Assembly: GCA_022071955.1 (NCBI GenBank)
Contig: JAJVIM010000014.1
Span: forward strand, 36,874-100,873
DNA length: 64,000 bases
Direction: 5' to 3'
DNA from: Anaerolineae bacterium
Lineage (GTDB): Bacteria; Chloroflexota; Anaerolineae; 4572-78; J111
In this document: piece by piece, positions 15,997-24,044 of the stretch
Position numbering within the stretch: position 1 is the stretch's first letter
Layout: the number at the start of each line of letters is the position of its first letter
Position numbers and translations under genes: made by a program
Notes under the pieces: generated by a model
What the model was told of the DNA's origin: nothing
Databases searched by the model: none
What the model saw: only the letters and a program-made list of their open reading frames with translations

Positions 15997-17325
15997 ATGC
16001 GCCGATTGCCAGTCCTACTCATTGTTTTTGTTGTCGCGTTGCTGATGGCCGCCTGTTCCGGCGACGAAGAAGTAAAAGATGTACCCCCCACGCCCAAACT
16101 GGCCGTAGTAGAATTTGCCACCCCGGCACCCTCACCCACGTTAACCCAACCCCCGGCCGCAATACTCACCCCAACGCCGGCCCCAACGGTAGGCATGGGC
16201 ATCGCTGCCAGCGAGCCGGCCGTTCTGTCTGCCGCCGAGTTGGAGCAGTACATCGCCCGCCGCCCGGCTGATGTAAACCCACTGACCGGCCTCAAAATGG
16301 ATGATCCCACCCTGCTTCAGCGCCGGCCGCTGATGGTGCGGGTGGGCAACGATCCCGTCGCCCGGCCGCAGGTGGGGTTGATTGACGCCGATATTGTATA
16401 CGAGGAAATCACCGAGTGGTGGGTCACACGCTTTACCGGCATCTTTTTAAGCAAAGACCCCACTACCATCGCTCCGGTGCGTTCGGCGCGGCTGATCAAT
16501 TTGCAGCTTGTGCCGCAGTATCAGGGCGCGCTGGCCAGCTCCGGCGGCTCAGATGGCGTGCGCTGGCTGTTGTCTCAATCTGATATTGTGGATTTGGACG
16601 AGCTGTTTGTGCCGCTGCCCTACTTTTACCGCGATAACGAAAACTGGGCCACCCGGCTGGCGTTTGATGCCACCGTGGCCCGGCAATACATGGCCGATGA
16701 AGGGCTGGACACCGCCGTTAAACTGCGCGGCTTTTATTTTACGCCCAGCATCGATGAAAAAACTCTGCCGCCGGGCGTACTGTTTGACGCCAATGAAGTG
16801 GTGATTCCCTTTCCGCAGGTTACCAGCGAAGCCACCTGGAAATACGATCCCGCCAGCAACAGCTATCTGCGTTTTACCACCGGTGACCCCCATTACGATT
16901 TGAGCGGCAAACAGCTCTCCGCCGCCAACGTGATCATCTACTTTGCCGAACATCAGGCCACCGATATTGTTGAAGACAGCAACGGAGCGACATCTATCCG
17001 CATTATAATGAATGGCCGGGGCGCGGCCTGGCTGCTGCGCGATGGCAAGCTGCTCAAAGGCAACTGGGAAACCGATGGCACCCAAACGCCGCAGTTTGTG
17101 TTTGACAACGGCCAGCCCATGCCGCTCAAACCGGGCAATACGTGGGTGCAGGTTATCCCGCTGGATTATTTTGTAACAATTGACGGCCAGGAGGACACCT
17201 CGCTGCCGGAATTAATTCAGCCTGCCGGCACCGATAACGCAGTACCAACCGCCACTCCGCCGGCAGCGCCTACCCCAACCGCAACGCCCATCGGCGCCCG
17301 GCCAACGGCTACCAGTACCAACTAA
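15997..17325 (+). CDS. DUF3048 (YerB-like) lipoprotein
   Basis: The 442-residue protein starts with a lipoprotein signal (LLIVFVVALLMAAC), followed by a Thr/Pro-rich tether (PTPKLAVVEFATPAPSPT) and a DUF3048 body: NPLTGLKMDDPTLLQRRPLMVRVGN, then EITEWWVTRFTGIFL and IAPVRSARLIN. The C-terminal part (PLDYFVTI near the end) is also family-like, and a second Thr/Pro tail ends the protein. Bacillus YerB-type proteins are surface lipoproteins of unclear role. The ATG at 15997 is supported by GGAG and by the lipobox position. Confidence 0.88.
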   Translation: MRRLPVLLIVFVVALLMAACSGDEEVKDVPPTPKLAVVEFATPAPSPTLTQPPAAILTPTPAPTVGMGIAASEPAVLSAAELEQYIARRPADVNPLTGLKMDDPTLLQRRPLMVRVGNDPVARPQVGLIDADIVYEEITEWWVTRFTGIFLSKDPTTIAPVRSARLINLQLVPQYQGALASSGGSDGVRWLLSQSDIVDLDELFVPLPYFYRDNENWATRLAFDATVARQYMADEGLDTAVKLRGFYFTPSIDEKTLPPGVLFDANEVVIPFPQVTSEATWKYDPASNSYLRFTTGDPHYDLSGKQLSAANVIIYFAEHQATDIVEDSNGATSIRIIMNGRGAAWLLRDGKLLKGNWETDGTQTPQFVFDNGQPMPLKPGNTWVQVIPLDYFVTIDGQEDTSLPELIQPAGTDNAVPTATPPAAPTPTATPIGARPTATSTN

Positions 17326-17343
17326 CCTGAAGCCAGAATAAAA

Positions 17344-17390
17344 TTTGCCCTCATCCCCCTCCCCAAATTGGGGAGGGGGATGAGGGCAAA
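17344..17390. repeat. 47-bp near-perfect palindrome after DUF3048
   Basis: Arms of 23 bases (TTTGCCCTCATCCCCCTCC and on) mirror each other around a single A. The core CCCCCTCCCC-AAATT-GGGGAGGGGG recurs, slightly changed, at 31340-31366. It could act as a terminator hairpin after the DUF3048 gene, but no T-run follows. Confidence 0.85.
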
Positions 17391-17484
17391 GGTGTAACTC
17401 TCAAACTGATTTCAGTTTAAATTCGGCCAGGTTGATTCTGTTAGCTTAAATTTGTCAAATTTTGAGGTTGTGATTTTGAGGTAA

Positions 17485-17513
17485 TTGCTCCTCAGATAGT
17501 TGCATGCTATAAT
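17485..17513 (+). promoter_or_regulatory. Sigma-70 promoter of the liv operon
   Basis: TTGCTC and TATAAT are separated by 17 bases, about 70 bases before the livH start. The leader has no obvious hairpin. Confidence 0.7.
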
Positions 17514-17581
17514 CCGGCGCTAATTAAACAGCGGATGTTTTTGCAGCAAAATCCTTTGGCTTCGGGGAGAGAAGAGACTAC

Positions 17582-19198
17582 ATGCAATTTTTCGCCAACC
17601 TCGTGCTGTACATAGTGATTGCCTTGGGCGTTGGCTACGGCCTGCGCAAGATTCAAGGCCCGGAAGGTGAGCCACGGATCAAATGGTACATTAGCGGCCT
17701 GATCATTGGCGGCCTGTGCGGTATTGTTAATGCCGTACTGGTTAGCGGTGGCATAGTGTTTGGCTACGGCTTTAATTTTGAAGTCGTGCTGGGCGCTTTT
17801 ACCGGCGGGCTGGGTACCGGGCTGCTCATTGGCACGCCCATCGGCCTGATTACCGCCTACGATATGACCAAACGTTTTGGTCTGGTTGATGGCTGGCTCC
17901 TCTTTTTTAAGATTATCATCATTTTTATCGTCATCGGCGGCACCATCTCCTCGCTGGCTGTACCCAAATACTCCGGCGAGCAATGGATTGACTTTTTTGT
18001 GTTTGGCGTGGCGCAGGGTGGTATTTACGCGCTGATTGCGCTGGGCTACACGCTGGTGTACGGTATCTTGTTTATGATTAACTTTGCCCACGGCGAAGTG
18101 TTTATGAGCGGCGCGTTTACTGCTTTTTTTGTGGCTCGCGCCCTGGCTCAACCCGGCGCCGATGGCTCGCCATCGATGTTGGAAGCCAATCCCATCCCGG
18201 CCCTACTCCTCATTTTTTTGACGGCGATGGTTACTTCCACCCTTGTGGCGGTGGCGGTTGAGCGGATCGCCTACAAACCCCTCCGGCGCGCGCCCCGATT
18301 GGTCCCGTTGATCACGGCCATTGGGGCGTCTTTCTTTTTGCAGTATTCTTTTCGGGGGTTTTACGGCTCCGGGGTAGAAGCCTATCCGCAGGTGCCGCTG
18401 CTGGTGGGTGATATGACCCTCAGCGATGTGTCCTATTTTTTGGGGATGATCCTGATTGTGGTAATTGGATTTTTTGCGCTGATGCCGGTTTATCGACGGC
18501 TGAAGCAGGCGTTTATCGCTCAGGCCAATCTCAGTTGGCTGCCGGCCATTATCACCGGGGTTATTTTAATTGCCGTGGCCTATTTATTGGCGCCGCTGGT
18601 TCAAACTGTGCTTGACTCTATTTGGAACAGTAGCTTCCCGCTGTCTCCCGAATCCGCCGAATCGCTGGGCATCAGCAGCCGTAGCGAATACCCGGTACCG
18701 ATTTCCAAGATTCAATTTATGGTGGTTATCAGTTCGGTGCTGCTGATGGTGGGGCTATACAACTTCATTCAGCGCACCAAAATTGGCAAGGCGATGCGCG
18801 CCGTGGCCGAAGATAAAGACGTGGCCGCGTTAATGGGCATCGACGTTGATCGGGTGATCACCGTTACCTTTGGGATGGGCGCGGCGCTGGCCGGAGCGGC
18901 CGGGGTGCTGTACGGGTTAATGTTCCGGCAGGTGAACTTTTTTATGGGCTTTTTCCCGGGCCTTAAAGCCTTTACCGCTGCGGTGCTGGGCGGCATTGGC
19001 AACGTGCCCGGCGCAATGTTGGGCGGCTTCTTTCTGGGCATTTTCGAGTCGCTGGGGCCAAGCCTGTTTTTGGAAGGGCTGGGCATTGCCGCCCCTTATC
19101 AATTAAAAGACGCCATCGCGTTTACGATGCTGGTATTGGTGCTCATTTTCCGGCCCACCGGGATTATGGGCGTCGAATTGAACAAAAAGAAAGCGTAG
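17582..19198 (+). CDS. livH: Branched-chain amino-acid ABC permease LivH, extended
   Basis: The LivH core begins near residue 134 (WIDFFVFGVAQGGIYALIAL), with NFAHGEVFMSGAF and AVAEDKDVAALMGIDVDRVI, the EAA-type loop contacting the ATPases. At 538 residues it is much longer than typical LivH (about 300). About 130 extra N-terminal residues form three or four additional membrane segments. About 75 residues (MPVYRRLKQAFIAQANLSWL to the PVPISK stretch) are inserted in mid-protein and add another membrane segment. The frame is open throughout, so this is not a frameshift. It heads an operon with livM, livG and livF; no substrate-binding gene is in the window. Confidence 0.9.
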   Translation: MQFFANLVLYIVIALGVGYGLRKIQGPEGEPRIKWYISGLIIGGLCGIVNAVLVSGGIVFGYGFNFEVVLGAFTGGLGTGLLIGTPIGLITAYDMTKRFGLVDGWLLFFKIIIIFIVIGGTISSLAVPKYSGEQWIDFFVFGVAQGGIYALIALGYTLVYGILFMINFAHGEVFMSGAFTAFFVARALAQPGADGSPSMLEANPIPALLLIFLTAMVTSTLVAVAVERIAYKPLRRAPRLVPLITAIGASFFLQYSFRGFYGSGVEAYPQVPLLVGDMTLSDVSYFLGMILIVVIGFFALMPVYRRLKQAFIAQANLSWLPAIITGVILIAVAYLLAPLVQTVLDSIWNSSFPLSPESAESLGISSRSEYPVPISKIQFMVVISSVLLMVGLYNFIQRTKIGKAMRAVAEDKDVAALMGIDVDRVITVTFGMGAALAGAAGVLYGLMFRQVNFFMGFFPGLKAFTAAVLGGIGNVPGAMLGGFFLGIFESLGPSLFLEGLGIAAPYQLKDAIAFTMLVLVLIFRPTGIMGVELNKKKA

Positions 19199-19207
19199 GA
19201 GCCAGCC

Positions 19208-21007
19208 ATGCAACTTAACTGGAAAAAGATAGTTCAATACGGTTTGATCACAGGCGCCGCGATTGTTTTTGTTAGTTTGGTGGGGATGCTGGAAGCTTTT
19301 GATGCCCGCGACGTTATTTTTAACGTGTTGTCGTTGGGGCGCGCGCTGATTGTGGTTATTGGGTTGGGCATGGGTTACGTGGTAGCCCTGAGAACCGCCC
19401 GCGGCAAAGCCGTCCCGGCGCTGGTGGGCGGGTTTGTGTCTGGCGCGGTTGGCGGCGCTGTGGCCTCGCTGCTGGTGGTGTTGATGACAACCTGGGACGG
19501 CATGCGAGATATGTTTATCAACGCCTCGCCCGGACTGATGAAGATTCTCACCTTTTCACAGGACTCACTGGCCATCGGCATGCTGTACCTGATTGGAACC
19601 ATCGCCGTGTTAAGCCTGATTGGCGCGGCCATTCAACTGCTGCCCAACACCCCCCGGCGCATGATTATCGCCGGCCTTGGCGCGGTGCTGTTGATTGGTA
19701 TGCTGCAAGAGTTGCTCAATGTGATGATGGGCCGCTTTGGCACGGGCAAATCGCTGGCCCGGTTTTTGTTTGGGCGCAAAGGATTGTCAGCCTACGGCGC
19801 GATATCGGTTTTTATTGTGTTTTCACTGCTCAACGGGCTGTGGGGTACGCAAAGCCAGCACGCCAAAAATCGGGTCAATCAACTGCCGGCCAGCCAGCGC
19901 ACCACCTTTAACTGGATGCTGATCATTGTTGGCATTATTTTGCTGTTCTTTTTACCGCAGATTGTTGGCCCCTACATCAGCCAAATTTTGGTGCTGGTGG
20001 GGCTGTACACGCTGATGGGGCTGGGGTTGAATATTGATATTGGCCTGGCCGGCCTGCTGGACCTGGGTTTTGTGGGCTTTTTTGCCATCGGCGCGTACAC
20101 CGCCGCGCTGCTCACTTCAACCGCCGATCTGGGGTTGTCAAATGTCATTAATGGCCAGTCGGGCGCATCATACACCTCATTTTGGGTGGCCATCCCCATT
20201 TCTGTGCTGGTGGCAGCCATTTTCGGTGTCTTTTTGGGTATTCCGGTGTTGCGCATGCGCGGCGACTACCTGGCAATTGTCACCCTGGGTTTTGCCGAGA
20301 TTATCCGCATTTTGGTGCTGTCAAACTTTTTGCAGCCGTATTTGGGCGGCGCACAGGGTATTTTGAATATTCCCAAACCAGAGCTGGGTTATGTTGGCAC
20401 GGTAGAACAAATGCTGCCGGCCTCGGTGCGGACCTATCTTTTCCCCTTTGCCAGCCCCGAAGGGATTATCAAAGACCCGCAACATTTCTACTACCTGATC
20501 ATTTTTGGCTGCGTATTGATAGGGTTTGTGGCCTGGCGGCTGCAAAACTCGCGGATTGGCCGCAACTGGATGGCCCTGCGCGAAGATGAGGACGTGGCCG
20601 AAGCAATGGGGATCAACCTGATTGCCGCCAAATTGATGGCTTTTGGCACCGGCGCGGCGTTTGCCGGCTTTAGCGGCGCAATTTTTGCGGCGCAGGTGGG
20701 TTCGGTATTTCCGCACAGTTTTGGGCTGATCGTGTCGATCAACGTGGTTAGCCTGGTTATCATTGGCGGCTCCGGCAGTATTCCAGGCGTGATCGTCGGC
20801 GCACTGGTGCTGGTGGGCCTGCCCGAACTACTACGCGAGTTTTCAGAATTTAGAATGCTCATTTACGGCGCACTGTTAATTGTGATGATGCTGGTTAAGC
20901 CGGAAGGATTCTGGCCGTCTGAAGTGCGCCGGCGCGAACTGCACGAAGGCAGCGAACCCATCATCGTCCCCGAAGAACCGGCTGTTGTCGCCGGTCAATC
21001 CGCATAG
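19208..21007 (+). CDS. livM: Branched-chain amino-acid ABC permease LivM, extended
   Basis: The LivM core starts near residue 255 (YISQILVLVGLYTLMGLGLN) and shows GLAGLLDLGFVGFFAIGAY, PVLRMRGDYLAIVTLGFAEI and LREDEDVAEAMGINLI. The 599 residues include an N-terminal extension of roughly 240 residues with several membrane spans, beyond what LivM needs. A run of Gly/Ala-rich helices there (VGGFVSGAVGGAVASLLVVL) resembles the extra part of LivH in style. It begins 9 bases after livH. Confidence 0.9.
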   Translation: MQLNWKKIVQYGLITGAAIVFVSLVGMLEAFDARDVIFNVLSLGRALIVVIGLGMGYVVALRTARGKAVPALVGGFVSGAVGGAVASLLVVLMTTWDGMRDMFINASPGLMKILTFSQDSLAIGMLYLIGTIAVLSLIGAAIQLLPNTPRRMIIAGLGAVLLIGMLQELLNVMMGRFGTGKSLARFLFGRKGLSAYGAISVFIVFSLLNGLWGTQSQHAKNRVNQLPASQRTTFNWMLIIVGIILLFFLPQIVGPYISQILVLVGLYTLMGLGLNIDIGLAGLLDLGFVGFFAIGAYTAALLTSTADLGLSNVINGQSGASYTSFWVAIPISVLVAAIFGVFLGIPVLRMRGDYLAIVTLGFAEIIRILVLSNFLQPYLGGAQGILNIPKPELGYVGTVEQMLPASVRTYLFPFASPEGIIKDPQHFYYLIIFGCVLIGFVAWRLQNSRIGRNWMALREDEDVAEAMGINLIAAKLMAFGTGAAFAGFSGAIFAAQVGSVFPHSFGLIVSINVVSLVIIGGSGSIPGVIVGALVLVGLPELLREFSEFRMLIYGALLIVMMLVKPEGFWPSEVRRRELHEGSEPIIVPEEPAVVAGQSA

Positions 21008-21018
21008 GAGCAGGTGCA

Positions 21019-21837
21019 ATGGCCTCAATTTTATCGGCAAAAGGCGTCACCAAACGATTCGGCGGCCTGGTGGCCGTAGACCACGTAGATGTTGAAATAA
21101 AAGAAAAATCCATCCATGCCATTATTGGCCCCAACGGTGCAGGCAAAAGCACTTTATTCAACTGCATCACCGGATTTTACCCCATTGATGAAGGCAAAGT
21201 AATTTTTAGGGGACAACCGCTGCAAGATATTCCGCCAGACCGAATTACCCGGCGCGGAATCTCGCGTACTTACCAGAATATTCGTTTGTTCAATAATATG
21301 ACCGCTTTGGAAAATATTTTGGTGGGGCAGGAGCCGCATCTCAAATCTGGCTGGTTGGGCGCGGTGCTGGGACTGCCCGGCACCCGGCGAGAAGAAGAGC
21401 AAATTCATGAAGAGGCGCGCCGGCTGCTGAACTTTATCGGTATGCGCGGCAAAGGTGATATTGTAGCCAAAAATCTGCCCTACGGCGATCAGCGCCGGCT
21501 GGAAATTGGCCGGGCGCTGGCCAGCCAGCCGGTTTTGTTACTGCTCGATGAGCCGACCGCCGGAATGAACCCCAACGAAACCGCCGAATTGACCGCTTTT
21601 TTCCGGCGCATTCGGGATGAACTGGGCATTACCATTTTGCTCATCGAACACGATATGCGGGTGGTGATGGGTATTTCAGAGCAGATCACCGTGCTTGATT
21701 ACGGCCAAAAAATCGCCGAAGGCACACCGGAAGATATTCAGAGCAACCCTCGGGTTATTGAAGCGTACCTGGGCCGAAGTGCGACCAGCGGCCTGCGAGA
21801 AAAAGAAAAACCCGCAAAAGAAACCACGGAAGGCTGA
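21019..21837 (+). CDS. livG: Branched-chain amino-acid ABC transporter ATPase LivG
   Basis: The 272-residue ATPase has Walker A (GPNGAGKST), the family's YQNIRLFNNMTALENILVGQ loop, a signature replaced by YGDQRRLEIGRAL as usual in LivG, and Walker B (LLLLDEPTAGMN). It powers the LivHM permease from the cytoplasm. The C-terminal tail is Lys/Glu-rich (LREKEKPAKETTEG). It starts 11 bases after livM. Confidence 0.95.
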   Translation: MASILSAKGVTKRFGGLVAVDHVDVEIKEKSIHAIIGPNGAGKSTLFNCITGFYPIDEGKVIFRGQPLQDIPPDRITRRGISRTYQNIRLFNNMTALENILVGQEPHLKSGWLGAVLGLPGTRREEEQIHEEARRLLNFIGMRGKGDIVAKNLPYGDQRRLEIGRALASQPVLLLLDEPTAGMNPNETAELTAFFRRIRDELGITILLIEHDMRVVMGISEQITVLDYGQKIAEGTPEDIQSNPRVIEAYLGRSATSGLREKEKPAKETTEG

Positions 21838-21844
21838 TCCACTT

Positions 21845-22558
21845 ATGGCCCTACTAGAAGTTGAAAACGTTCACAGCTATTACGGAAACATCCACGCGCT
21901 AAAGGGTATCTCGTTATCTATTGACAAGGGCGAAATTGTAACGCTCATTGGCGCCAACGGCGCTGGCAAAAGTACAACTTTAAAAACCATCAGCGGCATT
22001 GTCCGGCCCCGGGTGGGTATGGTTCGCCTCAATGGCGAAGACCTGGCCAATTATAACGCCCACGAAATTGTGTTTAAAGGTGTTTCTCAAGTCCCCGAAG
22101 GCCGGGGCGTGTTCTCCCGGTTAACCGTCAAAGAGAATCTCGAAATGGGCGCCTACATTCGCAACGATGCCGCCGAAATTGCCCAGGACATCGACCGGAT
22201 TTTTGCCTTGTTTCCTCGACTCAAAGAGCGGCAAAAACAAATGGCGGGCACGCTCAGCGGCGGCGAACAGCAAATGCTGGCCATGGGCCGGGCGTTGATG
22301 GCGCGGCCCAAAGTGTTACTCCTGGACGAACCTTCAATGGGGTTGGCCCCGATTCTGGTTGAAAGCATTTTTGAAACGGTCCAAAACATTAATAAAGAAG
22401 GCTCAACCATTCTGCTTGTTGAGCAAAACGCGCTGATGGCTCTGCAGATTGCGCACCGGGGATATGTGATCCAGACTGGCCAGATTGTTCTGCACGATAG
22501 CGCCAAAGCGCTGCAAAGCAACGAAATGGTTCAGAAGGCATACCTTGGTATAGATTAA
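21845..22558 (+). CDS. livF: Branched-chain amino-acid ABC transporter ATPase LivF
   Basis: The 237-residue second ATPase has Walker A (GANGAGKST), signature LSGGEQQMLAMGRAL, Walker B (LLLDEPSMGL) and the typical LivF start LLEVENVHSYYGNIHALKG. The ATG at 21845 lies 7 bases after livG; a longer in-frame start inside livG was rejected. A strong terminator follows 19 bases later, closing the operon. Confidence 0.95.
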   Translation: MALLEVENVHSYYGNIHALKGISLSIDKGEIVTLIGANGAGKSTTLKTISGIVRPRVGMVRLNGEDLANYNAHEIVFKGVSQVPEGRGVFSRLTVKENLEMGAYIRNDAAEIAQDIDRIFALFPRLKERQKQMAGTLSGGEQQMLAMGRALMARPKVLLLDEPSMGLAPILVESIFETVQNINKEGSTILLVEQNALMALQIAHRGYVIQTGQIVLHDSAKALQSNEMVQKAYLGID

Positions 22559-22577
22559 CTCCCTGTGCTGAGTAACC

Positions 22578-22611
22578 AAAAAAGCCCGGTCAGACATCGC
22601 CGGGCTTTTTT
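22578..22611 (+). terminator. Terminator of the liv operon
   Basis: AAAAAAGCCCGG pairs with CCGGGCTTTTTT around a 10-base loop; the 3' arm is also the T-run. Confidence 0.92.
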
Positions 22612-23168
22612 ATTGGTGCTCGTATAATTAGGTAGAACTGCGCCGCAGGCAAAAACGATAAGAGAACAGCCTCGTCCCAATTCCCTCGGCCTGGCCGGTT
22701 TGGATGTTCCCTGCCAGCGTATAGTTTCCGTAGTGTTTACGTTGGGTAACAGAACTGTTGATATGTTATTATTAAGCCGTAAAGAAAGTAATTTGGGTTT
22801 TTTGGCCGGCTGATTTAAGCCTAAGGCATGTTCATCTTCTCCTCCTTTTAGGAAGCCTGGTAACTTAGTTACCAGGCTTCTTTATATGTATGACATAAAT
22901 AAGATAGTACAAAGGTATAAAATGTTATGTAAAACAATGGATTGAACATAAGCATCGATGCTGATATAATAATACCCATCTACTGTACTTTGAGGTGCAA
23001 ATATTGCGATTGCTGTAACCAGGCTCAGATTTATCATTAATTGATCAATTTGGGCTTTTTTGTTTGGTTTCAAACTCGCTGGAGTTAAAGATTGCGCCAA
23101 TTGACAGCCGGGTCGGTTAGTTATCTGCATTATGGCAAGTAACCCCAAAACATTATGTCTAAAAACTG
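22612..23168. other. Gene-free region upstream of the LysM gene
   Basis: No convincing reading frame is present. It holds a TATAAT at 22623-22628, several AT-rich promoter-like strings between 22740 and 22800, and the hairpin at 22852-22880. A short, non-coding transcript ending at that hairpin is possible, but I recognise no known RNA family. Confidence 0.35.
22852..22884 (+). terminator. Perfect 13-bp hairpin with short T-run
   Basis: GAAGCCTGGTAAC and GTTACCAGGCTTC pair perfectly around TTA, followed by TTTAT. No gene precedes it, so it may end an unannotated small RNA. A related hairpin with a TAA loop and CCAGGG/CCCTGG arms follows the LysM gene (23842-23866). Confidence 0.5.
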
Positions 23169-23197
23169 TTGCATAAAAATCAAAGTACCGATATAAT
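23169..23197 (+). promoter_or_regulatory. Upstream sigma-70 promoter of the LysM gene
   Basis: TTGCAT and TATAAT are separated by 17 bases. It lies directly upstream of a second promoter at 23216-23244. Confidence 0.6.
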
Positions 23198-23215
23198 TGT
23201 TTTTAACATAAAGGC

Positions 23216-23249
23216 TTGACATAGCGAAAAACATGTTTTACTATGTCAA
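23216..23249 (+). promoter_or_regulatory. Near-consensus promoter overlapped by a 9-bp inverted repeat
   Basis: TTGACA (23216-23221) and TACTAT (23239-23244) are 17 bases apart. The arms TTGACATAG (23216-23224) and CTATGTCAA (23241-23249) are exact reverse complements that cover the -35 and the -10, as expected for a repressor operator. The ATG of the LysM gene lies about 90 bases downstream. Confidence 0.7.
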
Positions 23250-23339
23250 TAACGCGCCAGTTCTGCGGTAAGGGGATGACCAAAGGCTGGCACGGGGGGA
23301 GTACTATATCAAAATAGTTATGTGCCGTAGGAGGAAAAC

Positions 23340-23825
23340 ATGAAAAAAATCTTTACCGTTATTATCCTCGTGGCAGCCTTGCAACTTTTGCTTGTGTCTG
23401 CCAGCTACGCTGCGCCTCCCGCTTGGGGTGGGGGCGGAGCGTATCACAAGGTCATGTACGGCGAAACGCTGTACAGCATTGGCCGCTTGTATAATGTTCA
23501 CCCCAACTGTATCGCCGAAGCAAACGGCCTGTGGAATCCCAACGTAATCTACGCTGGCGAAGTGCTGTATGTGCCCAGCAACTGTGGTTCGTACCCCTGG
23601 TACGGCCATCGACCGGTAAACTATCCCGGCCAGTGCTGGAACGACTGCTACTCCGGCTGCGGTTATGACAATTGCCAGCCTGTCCGCTATCCGGACAATT
23701 GCTGGGATAACTGCGGTTGGTCCGGCAAGTCCCACAGCTATGGTTACGACTACACCGGCTACTATTACAGCTACGGCTATCAGCGATACAGCCATACCTG
23801 CGGTTATTACAATAACTGCTGGTAA
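23340..23825 (+). CDS. Secreted LysM protein with Tyr/Cys-rich tail
   Basis: The 161-residue protein has a signal peptide (MKKIFTVIILVAALQLLLVS, cleavage after SYA). One LysM domain follows (about residues 36-80: YHKVMYGETLYSIGRLYNV, then NPNVIYAGEVLYVPSNC), which binds glycan such as peptidoglycan. The last 80 residues are unusual: rich in Tyr, Asn, Gly and Cys in recurring units such as QCWNDCYSGCGYDNC and NCWDNCGW, suggesting a disulphide-linked or adhesive surface tail. AGGAGGA precedes the ATG. Two good promoters, one with an inverted repeat, suggest strong, controlled expression. A terminator follows at 23926-23951. Confidence 0.85.
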   Translation: MKKIFTVIILVAALQLLLVSASYAAPPAWGGGGAYHKVMYGETLYSIGRLYNVHPNCIAEANGLWNPNVIYAGEVLYVPSNCGSYPWYGHRPVNYPGQCWNDCYSGCGYDNCQPVRYPDNCWDNCGWSGKSHSYGYDYTGYYYSYGYQRYSHTCGYYNNCW

Positions 23826-23841
23826 AGGCTAAGTTCCACCC

Positions 23842-23866
23842 GCCAGGGTTGCTAAGCAACCCTGGC
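23842..23866. repeat. Perfect 11-bp hairpin after the LysM gene
   Basis: GCCAGGGTTGC and GCAACCCTGGC pair around TAA. There is no T-run. It resembles the hairpin at 22852-22880 on the other side of this gene. Confidence 0.6.
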
Positions 23867-23925
23867 AACCCAAAAACTCCCTCCGAAATCTAGCCTGCAA
23901 GACATTGGCAACAACACACAAAGAG

Positions 23926-23951
23926 CCTCACCCGCACGGTGGGGTTTTTTG
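23926..23951 (+). terminator. Terminator of the LysM gene
   Basis: CCTCACC pairs with GGTGGGG (one G-U pair) around CGCAC and is followed by TTTTTT. Confidence 0.8.
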
Positions 23952-23967
23952 TTGCTTTATGATAATC

Positions 23968-23995
23968 TTGCTTAAATCACTGTTAACTATATAAT
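23968..23995 (+). promoter_or_regulatory. Sigma-70 promoter of the DnaJ-like gene
   Basis: TTGCTT and TATAAT are separated by 16 bases, 49 bases before the ATG. Confidence 0.6.
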
Positions 23996-24044
23996 CTTCA
24001 ACTCAACCATACAGTTTTACTGTTTTGCGCAAGGATTTTTTGGG

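Noticed and set aside
15540..16310. 256-residue minus-strand frame across the DUF3048 start
   Set aside because: Antisense to a lipoprotein gene with a clear promoter, start and lipobox; the Gly/Val-rich part mirrors the Thr/Pro tether.
17344..17390. A CRISPR repeat or attachment site
   Set aside because: Repeats in the window are palindromes scattered singly, without regular spacing, and no cas, integrase or transposase gene is present.
17582..19198. Frameshift or gene fusion artefact in livH
   Set aside because: The extra N-terminal and internal residues are hydrophobic, open in one frame and matched by a similar extension in livM.
22612..22884. 6S RNA or another known structured RNA
   Set aside because: Size and a terminal hairpin would fit, but I could not draw the long closing stem with a central bubble that 6S RNA needs.
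22882..23148. 88-residue minus-strand frame with two hydrophobic stretches
   Set aside because: It starts at TTG with no ribosome site, lies in an AT-rich gene-free region and overlaps the hairpin region; composition is not protein-like.
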